Part shown: positions 1 to 5,111 of the stretch, in pieces
Layout of the letters: every line of letters starts with the position of its first letter
Numbering within the stretch: the stretch's first letter is position 1
NCBI GenBank assembly: GCA_913054415.1
Contig: CAJXII010000106.1
Span: 1 to 5,111 of the forward strand
Direction of reading: 5' to 3'
DNA from: an uncultured Arcobacter sp.
Lineage (GTDB): Bacteria; Campylobacterota; Campylobacteria; Campylobacterales; Arcobacteraceae
Length of the DNA stretch: 5,111 bases
Notes under the pieces: generated by a model
The model's database searches: none
What the model was told of the DNA's origin: nothing
What the model saw: only the letters and a program-made list of their open reading frames with translations
Position numbers and translations under genes: made by a program

Positions 1-437
1 TTTTTTATAGATATTGCAATATCTTGAATATCTTGTTTATAATTTTTTTCTTCTCCAGATATACCATACCCACATATATCACACTCTTTAAAAATATTGT
101 AATAATCTTTACCATTTTTATCCATTACTTTTTCTAAACATTCTAAACAAAAAGGTATTGATAATTTATTTGAATTTATATTAGCCTTATCTTCTGGCAT
201 ATCCTCTATTACATTTACTTGTGTATCGTATAAAAAAATAGAATTTGGTAATAATCTTGCAAATTCAGATGAAAAATTATCAAATGCTTCACTACGCTCT
301 ATTTCAACATAACACTTAACTATAAATCCATTTTTTAATACTTTTCCATTTAATCCATATTTTTTAATCAAATTTAGAAAAATTTTTTGAAAAATTTGTG
401 CATCTGAACGGTAATCTAACTGATACTCTAAAATCAT
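1..437 (-). CDS. hydE: HypF-like hydrogenase accessory protein HydE, N-terminal part (runs off window)
   Basis: Open from the ATG at 437 to the window edge: 145 residues and no stop, so the C-terminal part is missing. The ATG overlaps the hydD stop as ATGA. An AAGG stands 9 bases upstream (447-450), so the start is well supported and translation is probably coupled to hydD. Residues 97-122 hold a zinc-finger pattern, CLEC and CDIC separated by 18 residues. This CX2C-X18-CX2C spacing is that of the first zinc finger of HypF, the carbamoyl transferase that begins synthesis of the CN ligands of the Ni-Fe site. Residues 1 to about 80 could fold like the acylphosphatase domain that precedes this finger in HypF, but the catalytic GVGFR-type motif is not there. 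The last gene of hydABCDE in Helicobacter and Wolinella is called hydE and is needed for hydrogenase activity. The symbol rests on position plus the finger. The exact biochemical role is inferred, and the alternative is an ordinary divergent HypF. Confidence 0.8.
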   Translation of the reverse strand, partial: MILEYQLDYRSDAQIFQKIFLNLIKKYGLNGKVLKNGFIVKCYVEIERSEAFDNFSSEFARLLPNSIFLYDTQVNVIEDMPEDKANINSNKLSIPFCLECLEKVMDKNGKDYYNIFKECDICGYGISGEEKNYKQDIQDIAISIK

Positions 438-982
438 ATCTCAAAACCTTTTAAATAAGTTGTTTGATTTACATCTGTAATTTGTAAATCTTGTTTAATT
501 TTAACTTCTACTCCAAGTTCTTTGATCTGATCTATAATGAGTTTTTCCATAAGTTTTGAAGCTTCTAAAATCTCTTGAGTCATAGAAAAAGTGCTATCTT
601 CACCTATTACATATGGGATAACTCCTACAATCCTTACGGGTGGCAAATCTCCCATCATCTCAATCATTTGAAGAGTTTGAAGCATCTCTACTTCATGAGC
701 ACTACCTTCCCATTTAACATATTCTGGCATATCATCAAAATTGAAACAATAAACTTCTCCTATTTTTGCATCATCAACATCTACACAATCTATTAAAAAA
801 ACTTTATCATATTGAGTAATCATAGGTATTAAAATTTGAGCTAAAGTCCCACCATCAACTACTTCTACTATATGTTCTTCTGAAATAAACTCATATTTCT
901 TTTGTATAAGATGGGCTAAATGGGCTCCAACTCCTTCATCGCCAAACAACACATTTCCTATGCCTAAAATTAAAATCTTCAA
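434..982 (-). CDS. hydD: Hydrogenase maturation protease HydD
   Basis: A 182-residue protein of the HyaD/HybD/HoxM endopeptidase family, normal in length. These cytoplasmic proteases bind the nickel of the nearly finished large subunit and cut off its C-terminal tail, which lets the subunit close and pair with the small subunit. The N-terminus MKILILGIGNVLFGDEGVG is the family signature. The three expected nickel ligands are present as E16 (in GDEG), D65 (in LIDCVD) and H96 (in GSAHE), matching E16, D62 and H93 of E. coli HybD. The start codon is TTG, not ATG. It is chosen because it gives the exact family N-terminus and has GGAG five bases upstream. Its natural substrate is HydB, encoded two genes upstream, which ends in a 23-residue tail after its last metal ligand. 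A 70-base gap with a hairpin separates it from hydC, and its stop overlaps the start of hydE. Residues after about 155 are less conserved in the family and say little. Confidence 0.95.
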   Translation of the reverse strand: MKILILGIGNVLFGDEGVGAHLAHLIQKKYEFISEEHIVEVVDGGTLAQILIPMITQYDKVFLIDCVDVDDAKIGEVYCFNFDDMPEYVKWEGSAHEVEMLQTLQMIEMMGDLPPVRIVGVIPYVIGEDSTFSMTQEILEASKLMEKLIIDQIKELGVEVKIKQDLQITDVNQTTYLKGFEI

Positions 983-985
983 ATT

Positions 986-991
986 CTCTCC
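986..991 (-). promoter_or_regulatory. Ribosome binding site of hydD (TTG start)
   Basis: The minus strand reads GGAGAG here, with five bases between GGAG and the TTG at 982-980. This site decides the start of hydD, because there is no ATG near the conserved N-terminus. Confidence 0.75.
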
Positions 992-1016
992 TATTGGTTA
1001 TTTAAAATATCACTCA

Positions 1017-1038
1017 GAAAAGAGGGTATAAACCCTCT
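1017..1038 (-). terminator. Small hairpin with short T run between hydC and hydD (possible attenuator)
   Basis: A perfect 7-bp inverted repeat, AGAGGGT and ACCCTCT, lies at 1021-1027 and 1032-1038 around a 4-base loop. On the transcribed minus strand it lies 14 bases after the hydC stop and is followed by TTT, giving four T's in a row with the last stem base. The stem has four G-C pairs. That is weak for a full terminator, and two more genes of the same pathway follow directly. A partial terminator, or an mRNA end that stabilises the hydABC transcript, fits better. The structure is read directly from the sequence and the function is inferred. Confidence 0.45.
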
Positions 1039-1052
1039 CTCGAAACTAATAT

Positions 1053-1736
1053 TTAATCATGTTTCTTATGCCATTTCATACCAGAAAAAATAGCGTCCAT
1101 CGAACCATCTTTCCCAAATACTGCATTGTAAATTGCCATATAAATATGCACTGAAACAAATAATATTACCCCCCACATTGCTATATGGTGAAGTTCTCTA
1201 ACCCATGCAAGACCGCCTAGCATAACTTCAAAACCTCTCATACTGGTATAAAGTATTGCACCTAAGCCATCATGATATACATGAACATATAAAATAAGTC
1301 CTGTAATTATAAGAATAAGCATTAATATATAAAATCCAATATATGCCATAAATTGCAATGGATTATATGTCCCTTTAAGATGAGGATGCTTAGATATTAA
1401 TAAATAATAACCAATTTGTTTTGCCCATACTATAGGATTTATAAAATCTTTGATAGAACCCATCTCATCTCTATATCTTTTTGAAAATACAAAAAGATAT
1501 GATTTAAATAAAACTACTGCAATCATTATAAATCCAAAAATCTCATGCCAACTTCTAAAAAGTGCTTGCATAAAATTTGTAGGTTCGCTATTTGGTATCG
1601 GTGATACAAATGGTGAAGCTATATAAAATCCTGTTACTGTAAGGATAACAATGCTTAATGCTCTTATCCAATGTTGCCATCTATAAAGAGAAGTAAATTC
1701 TTCTTCTCTTTCTATACATGATTCCTGTGTTTTCAT
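1053..1736 (-). CDS. hydC: Hydrogenase cytochrome b subunit HydC
   Basis: This 227-residue membrane protein is the diheme b-type cytochrome that anchors the hydrogenase dimer on the periplasmic face and passes its electrons to menaquinone. Four hydrophobic segments are visible at about residues 24-42, 64-84, 128-150 and 183-204. Candidate heme ligands are H22, H64, H183 and H197. As I recall, the Wolinella succinogenes HydC ligands are H25, H67, H186 and H200, so all four are shifted by exactly three. H184 lies next to H183 and cannot be excluded as an alternative ligand. The length is normal for the family. The ATG at 1736 is preceded by AAAGGAG at 1743-1749, which overlaps the hydB TAA stop, so it follows hydB directly in the operon. 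The C-terminus is short, basic and histidine-containing (MKWHKKHD) and lies outside the membrane segments. Formate dehydrogenase gamma subunits share the broader fold, but the neighbours make the hydrogenase assignment firm. Confidence 0.96.
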   Translation of the reverse strand: MKTQESCIEREEEFTSLYRWQHWIRALSIVILTVTGFYIASPFVSPIPNSEPTNFMQALFRSWHEIFGFIMIAVVLFKSYLFVFSKRYRDEMGSIKDFINPIVWAKQIGYYLLISKHPHLKGTYNPLQFMAYIGFYILMLILIITGLILYVHVYHDGLGAILYTSMRGFEVMLGGLAWVRELHHIAMWGVILFVSVHIYMAIYNAVFGKDGSMDAIFSGMKWHKKHD

Positions 1737-1747
1737 AACTTTCTCCT

Positions 1748-3484
1748 TTATACGCTACAACTGCCATAAAGTGGATCTACTTTATATTCACTTAGTTTAT
1801 TACCTTTAGTATCCATAACATGCACTGCACATGCAATACATGGATCGTAAGAGTGAATAATTCTAATTATTTCTAATGGTTGAGTTAAATCAGCGATTTT
1901 TAATCCAACTAAATCAGCTTCATAAGGACCTTTAATTCCATTTGCATCTTCTGGAGAAGCATTCCAAGTTGAAGGAACTACTGCTTGATAATTTTCACAA
2001 ACACCGTTTTTAATTCTAATCCAGTGACTTAACATTCCTCTTGGAACATCACCAATTCCTCTACCTTTATACTCTTTATTTTTATCAATAACATAAGGAG
2101 CACAAGTTTCTTGATCTACTTTTAAGTTTTCAATCAAATTATTAAATGCTTTAATAGCATTATCTGCAATAATTTCACATTGTAAAGCTCTTGCTGCTGT
2201 TCTACCAAGAGTTGTAAATAAAGCATCTACTGGGAGACCTGTCTCTTTTAAGAAACCATTAACGGAAGCTTGAACAACTTTGTTTCCTCTTGCATAGCTT
2301 ACAAGTAAACATGCAAGTGGTCCAACTTCCATAGGTTTTCCATCATATCTTGGTGATTTAATCCAGCTATATTTACCTTTTGGATCAATATTTTTAGAAT
2401 GGATCATCTCACCATCTGGTCCAACACTTTGCCCATCTACGAAACCTGTATATTTAGGATTAGTCTTTCCATCATAAGGGTGTAAAGCTTCATCATCTGC
2501 ATACCAAGAGTGAGTTGCTTCTTCAGTGATTAAGTCTTCATTAATATCAAATACTTTTGATAAATCTGCATTTTCAATATAACCACTATCAAATAGGTAT
2601 TCATCACGACCTACCATAAAGTCTCTAAATGCCATAAAGTTTTTAACACCAACTGGTTTAACAACTGAACCTTCTGTTTTAAACATCTCTGCTGCCATTT
2701 TAATATCAGCCAAGTATGCATGTTTTACAAATTCTGCCATTTTTTTGTATTTTGTCATATATTCACCCATTCTAGCAGGATCTAATATATCCATAACACA
2801 AGTAACTCCACCTACAACTAATGATTGTGGATGTGGTTGTTTACCACCAAAAATAGCTAAAAGTTGTGCTGCCATTCTTTGCATCTCTAATGCTTTTAGA
2901 TAGTGAGAAAGTGCAATTAAATTTTGCTCTGGAGTGAATTTATAAGTGCTATGTCCCCAATAAGCATTGGCAAATGGTCCAAGTCCTTGTGGATTTTTAG
3001 CAAATTTAGCTACTGTTTCTTTAACTTTTTTAAGGTCATTCTCCCCAGTTCCTATAGGATTATTTGTATATTTAAATGCTAATTTACTAGCTTTTTTCTC
3101 ATCTGCACTAAGTGCTGAAACAATATCAACCCAATCAACACCATGAAGATGATAAAAGTGAACAACATGATCATGCATAAATAATGCTGCATTCATAAGT
3201 GTTCTAACTAATTCTGCATTTAAAGGGATCTTGATACCTAATGCATCTTCAACTGCAATTGTACTTTTTAAATAGTGTGAATATGTACAAACACCACAAA
3301 TTCTTTGCATTAGAAGTGGAACATTTCTAGGATCTCTACCTTTTGCAATAACTTCCAAACCTCTCCATAATGTTGAACTTACAAATGCATCTTGCACTAT
3401 ACCATCATCGCCAACTATAACTTCTGCTCTTAAATGTCCTTCAATTCTTGTAATTGGATCAACTACTACTCTTTTACTACCCAT
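1748..3484 (-). CDS. hydB: [NiFe]-hydrogenase large (catalytic) subunit HydB
   Basis: A 578-residue catalytic subunit of a group 1 uptake hydrogenase, which splits H2 at a Ni-Fe(CN)2(CO) site. The N-terminal ligand motif RICGVCTYSH gives C63 and C66. The C-terminal motif DPCIACAVH gives C549 and C552. Residues known to form the canopy over the site in E. coli Hyd-1 (E28, D118, P508, R509, D574) are all found at matching spacing as E15, D105, P481, R482 and D547, so the enzyme looks fully active. HydD should cut after H555 and release 23 residues, ending in YGSCSV. There is no signal peptide, as expected: the folded protein is carried across the membrane with HydA by the Tat system. The ATG at 3484 shares one base with the hydA stop (TAATG) and has AAAGGAG at 3492-3498, inside the end of hydA. 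This predicts coupled, balanced synthesis of the two subunits. The best family match is group 1b (Wolinella and Helicobacter type). Confidence 0.98.
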   Translation of the reverse strand: MGSKRVVVDPITRIEGHLRAEVIVGDDGIVQDAFVSSTLWRGLEVIAKGRDPRNVPLLMQRICGVCTYSHYLKSTIAVEDALGIKIPLNAELVRTLMNAALFMHDHVVHFYHLHGVDWVDIVSALSADEKKASKLAFKYTNNPIGTGENDLKKVKETVAKFAKNPQGLGPFANAYWGHSTYKFTPEQNLIALSHYLKALEMQRMAAQLLAIFGGKQPHPQSLVVGGVTCVMDILDPARMGEYMTKYKKMAEFVKHAYLADIKMAAEMFKTEGSVVKPVGVKNFMAFRDFMVGRDEYLFDSGYIENADLSKVFDINEDLITEEATHSWYADDEALHPYDGKTNPKYTGFVDGQSVGPDGEMIHSKNIDPKGKYSWIKSPRYDGKPMEVGPLACLLVSYARGNKVVQASVNGFLKETGLPVDALFTTLGRTAARALQCEIIADNAIKAFNNLIENLKVDQETCAPYVIDKNKEYKGRGIGDVPRGMLSHWIRIKNGVCENYQAVVPSTWNASPEDANGIKGPYEADLVGLKIADLTQPLEIIRIIHSYDPCIACAVHVMDTKGNKLSEYKVDPLYGSCSV

Positions 3485-4641
3485 TATTCTTCTCCTTTAG
3501 GATTTTTTATAGCTGAAATTGCTGCATGTGCTGCCATACCTATACCAGTAGCTACTAATAAATTTACACCGATATTATCAGCTGTTGCATCTGCACCCAT
3601 TCCATTAAATACTGTGTTGTATAATCTATCTTTAAGTGGTTCTCCAACTGTTCCCATAGTATCCCAGAAATCTGGCTCACTACAACCCATACAACCAAAA
3701 CCAACTTGAACAGGCCAAGATGTTCCTTGATTAAATTTATTTTTAGAACAGTTATTGAATGTATATGGTCCTTTACAACCTACTTTATATAAACACCATC
3801 CATCTTTAGCACCTTGATCACCAAATTGTTCTACAAATTCACCTGCATCAAAATGACCTCTTCTCTCACATAAATCATGGATTCTATGTTTGTAAGCCCA
3901 TTTAGGTCTATTAAACGCATCTAGTGCTGGAAGAGTTCCATACAGTAAGAAATGTAGTAGTGTTCCTACAATATTTTTCTCACTTGGAGGACAACCTGGA
4001 ACATTAATAACTGGTTTATGTGTTACTTCACTTAATCCTACTGCTCCTGTTGGATTTGGAATAGCAGCTTGAACTCCACCAAAAGATGAACAAGTTCCAA
4101 TAGCAAAAATAGCAGCTGCATCATTTGAAGCATCTATTGCAATATCTTTACCTTTTTTACCATGACCACCAATAGTCAAAAATGAACCATGATTTCCAAG
4201 TGGAACCCCACCTTCAACCATAAGCACATATCTACCTTTATACTTTTTCATAGCATTTTCAAGATTCTCTTCTGCTTGCCAACCTGCAGCAGTCATTAGA
4301 GTTTCATGATATTCTAATGATATATGATTAAAAATAAGACTATCAATACTTGGAGCATCACTTCTTAATAAACTTTCACTACAACCTGTACATTCAGCCA
4401 TATGAAGCCAAATAATAGGTAATCTATCTGCAAGTTCTGCTGCTCTTGCAACTGTTGGTATAAAACTGCTTGGTAACATAAGCATACCAGTAATCATACC
4501 CGCCCATTTCATAAAATCTCTTCTAGAAACACCTTTTTCTTCCATAACATTTGTTATAGATTTAGCATCATCTTTTTGAGGAAATTTTTCTAATTCATCT
4601 AATCGTGAATTAAACTTATTTAACAATTCACCGTAATCCAT
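3484..4641 (-). CDS. hydA: [NiFe]-hydrogenase small (Fe-S) subunit HydA with Tat signal
   Basis: A 385-residue electron-transfer subunit that carries electrons from the Ni-Fe site through three Fe-S clusters to HydC. The Tat motif SRRDFMK is at residues 39-45, followed by a hydrophobic stretch and a likely cut near the ARAA at 65-68. The n-region of about 38 residues is long. Proximal [4Fe-4S] ligands are C84, C87, C184 and C217. Distal ligands are H255, C258, C283 and C289, with the same spacing as in Desulfovibrio gigas. Medial [3Fe-4S] ligands are C298, C317 and C320, with P310 where a fourth cysteine would sit. A hydrophobic helix at about 357-378 anchors the C-terminus in the membrane. 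Positions that are cysteine in oxygen-tolerant enzymes are G86 and G189, so the proximal cluster is the standard, oxygen-sensitive kind. The frame is open upstream to another ATG at 4677, but the ATG at 4641 has AAGGAG five bases away and is chosen. This is the first gene of the operon, and its promoter region is missing or replaced. Confidence 0.97.
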   Translation of the reverse strand: MDYGELLNKFNSRLDELEKFPQKDDAKSITNVMEEKGVSRRDFMKWAGMITGMLMLPSSFIPTVARAAELADRLPIIWLHMAECTGCSESLLRSDAPSIDSLIFNHISLEYHETLMTAAGWQAEENLENAMKKYKGRYVLMVEGGVPLGNHGSFLTIGGHGKKGKDIAIDASNDAAAIFAIGTCSSFGGVQAAIPNPTGAVGLSEVTHKPVINVPGCPPSEKNIVGTLLHFLLYGTLPALDAFNRPKWAYKHRIHDLCERRGHFDAGEFVEQFGDQGAKDGWCLYKVGCKGPYTFNNCSKNKFNQGTSWPVQVGFGCMGCSEPDFWDTMGTVGEPLKDRLYNTVFNGMGADATADNIGVNLLVATGIGMAAHAAISAIKNPKGEE

Positions 4642-4646
4642 ATTTT

Positions 4647-4652
4647 CTCCTT
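4647..4652 (-). promoter_or_regulatory. Ribosome binding site deciding the hydA start
   Basis: A full AAGGAG on the minus strand, five bases before the ATG at 4641-4639. The in-frame ATG at 4677 has nothing similar upstream. This settles the start at 4641 and removes 12 residues from the longest reading. Confidence 0.85.
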
Positions 4653-4666
4653 GCTTTAATTTAAAA

Positions 4667-4680
4667 TGAATAATCATTCA
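4667..4680. repeat. Short inverted repeat at the junction of the two DNA segments
   Basis: TGAAT and ATTCA form 5-bp arms around the 4-base spacer AATC. The repeat covers the stop codon of the intein fragment (4674-4676) and lies 26 bases upstream of the hydA ATG. It could be a remnant of an operator, a microhomology involved in a joining event, or chance in A+T-rich DNA. The arms are too short to decide. Confidence 0.35.
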
Positions 4681-5111
4681 AGAAAAATGATAATATTCTT
4701 TTTATTAACAAACTTTAGCTTTCTTGGAACTACAATTAAATCTCCGGGCTTTATCTCATCCCCTCTAACACATACGGGTCTTCCTTTTTCAAATTTGAAT
4801 AAGCTGTGGTCTTCAGTAACTTTTATAGTCCTACCAGACCTTAGTTTTATTTTGTAAGCTTTTCCAGAATATGGATGTCTAATTAAAGCTTTAACTCTAT
4901 TTATTGAGCATTTTTTGGTTTTTCTGTTGAATGAGTAGGTTTTTAGATTATCAACCTCTAAGATTTCACTTAGCCCATCATATTTAATCTCATCTTTGTG
5001 CTTTCTCATTAAATCATCTATATAATCACCAATTTTTACTACTTTTACTCCATCATCCTCTATTACCGTTAAATATTCATCTGGTAAAACGCTGTTAGCT
5101 AAAATCTTTAA
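4674..5111 (-). CDS. Truncated archaeal-type family-B DNA polymerase reading frame containing an intein N-terminal half
   Basis: The frame enters from the window edge at 5111 and stops with TGA at 4676-4674, giving 145 residues. The first six, LKILAN, match the polymerase motif KILANS-FYGY of archaeal PolB, where inteins of the pol-b site insert just before the serine. Everything after that is intein. Neither the rest of the polymerase nor the C-terminal half of the intein is present on this side. Arginine is encoded only by AGA and AGG, and ATA is frequent. This suits an A+T-rich thermophilic archaeon such as a member of the Methanococcales, though the neighbouring bacterial genes also favour AGA. 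The product has no plausible link to hydrogenase. It may be an assembly or amplification chimera, a transferred and truncated fragment, or the N-half of a split gene. An internal ATG at 5009 exists, but starting there would remove the splicing serine, so it is not a likely start. The identification rests on remembered similarity to Thermococcus pol-b inteins. Confidence 0.8.
   Translation of the reverse strand, partial: LKILANSVLPDEYLTVIEDDGVKVVKIGDYIDDLMRKHKDEIKYDGLSEILEVDNLKTYSFNRKTKKCSINRVKALIRHPYSGKAYKIKLRSGRTIKVTEDHSLFKFEKGRPVCVRGDEIKPGDLIVVPRKLKFVNKKNIIIFLE
4677..5093 (-). mobile_element. Intein, N-terminal splicing (Hint) half, pol-b type
   Basis: These 139 residues begin with Ser1 of SVLPDEYLTVIEDD, the block A position where serine is usual for polymerase inteins. 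Block B is GRTIKVTEDHSLF, with the conserved T93 and H96 that help activate the first peptide bond. It is followed by GDEIKPGDLIVVPRKLKF, a typical Hint-domain segment. The reading stops at about the point where the LAGLIDADG endonuclease would begin. No endonuclease motif and no C-terminal blocks F and G (the His-Asn end) are seen downstream, so this piece alone cannot splice. Inteins of this class spread by homing in archaeal polymerase genes. Confidence 0.82.

Larger units (their letters stand above)
4642..4690. other. Apparent junction between archaeal-type and Campylobacterota-type DNA
   Basis: Intein-like protein sequence can be followed to roughly 4690, and a bacterial ribosome binding site plus hydA begins at 4652. 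Only about 30-40 bases lie between two segments of different apparent origin. No insertion sequence end, direct repeat, tRNA or integrase site marks the join. No convincing promoter for the hydrogenase operon fits in this space, so the native hydA upstream region appears to have been lost or was never joined. The exact breakpoint cannot be placed without a native hydA upstream sequence for comparison. Confidence 0.6.

Noticed and set aside
575..796. Plus-strand open frame of 73 codons inside hydD
   Set aside because: It lies wholly antisense to a well-supported gene, has no recognisable domain, and is expected by chance opposite A+T-rich coding DNA.
3434..3709. Plus-strand open frame of 91 codons across the hydA-hydB border
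   Set aside because: It is antisense to two conserved genes. Its alanine- and proline-rich reading is the complement of conserved HydA sequence.
4642..4677. Upstream ATG at 4677 as the hydA start, which would overlap the intein stop as ATGA
   Set aside because: It has no ribosome binding site. The ATG at 4641 has a perfect AAGGAG. The extra 12 residues probably cross the join and are not hydrogenase sequence.
4685..4720. A possible -10 box (TATTAT on the minus strand) upstream of hydA
   Set aside because: It lies within intein coding sequence, has no supporting -35 element, and such A+T-rich matches are common here by chance.
4666..4857. Plus-strand open frame of 63 codons over the join and the intein
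   Set aside because: It is antisense to the recognisable intein sequence and has no family resemblance. It would also span two DNAs of different apparent origin.
4674..5009. A free-standing 111-residue protein starting at the ATG at 5009
   Set aside because: The frame is open upstream to the window edge and carries the intein N-terminus with Ser1. The internal ATG falls at intein residue 29.

Overview
The window holds two pieces of DNA of apparently different origin, both reading on the minus strand. From about position 4650 down to 1 it is a compact [NiFe]-hydrogenase operon in the order small subunit, large subunit, cytochrome b, maturation protease, HypF-like accessory protein. This is the hydABCDE arrangement known from Wolinella, Helicobacter and their relatives. 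The gene order, the very low G+C, and a HydC whose four candidate heme histidines have the same relative spacing as in Wolinella point to a member of the Campylobacterota. The genus cannot be fixed from this window.

The genes are tightly packed. hydA and hydB overlap by one base (TAATG). The ribosome binding site of hydC overlaps the hydB stop. hydD and hydE overlap by four bases (ATGA). The only sizeable gap is 70 bases between hydC and hydD. It contains a small hairpin that may lower or punctuate expression of the two maturation genes relative to the three structural genes. HydA carries a Tat signal before its Fe-S domain and a C-terminal membrane helix. HydB holds all the Ni-Fe ligands and a cleavable tail. 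HydC is the diheme quinone-reducing anchor, HydD trims the HydB tail, and HydE resembles the N-terminus of HypF. Together they make a periplasmic, membrane-bound H2-uptake enzyme feeding electrons to the quinone pool. The HydA cysteine pattern is the standard one, without the two extra cysteines of oxygen-tolerant enzymes.

From about 4680 to 5111 the sequence changes completely. It encodes, in frame to the window edge, the residues LKILAN followed by the first 139 residues of an intein of the type found at the pol-b site of archaeal family-B DNA polymerases. The reading frame stops just where the homing endonuclease should begin, 32 bases before the hydA start. An archaeal polymerase intein butted against a bacterial hydrogenase operon, with no normal promoter region between them, is the most notable thing in the window. 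The likeliest explanation is a chimeric assembly or amplification join between DNAs from one community, for example a hydrothermal vent. A real horizontal transfer, or a truncated or split intein, is the alternative.

No tRNA, rRNA, CRISPR array or insertion sequence was seen.
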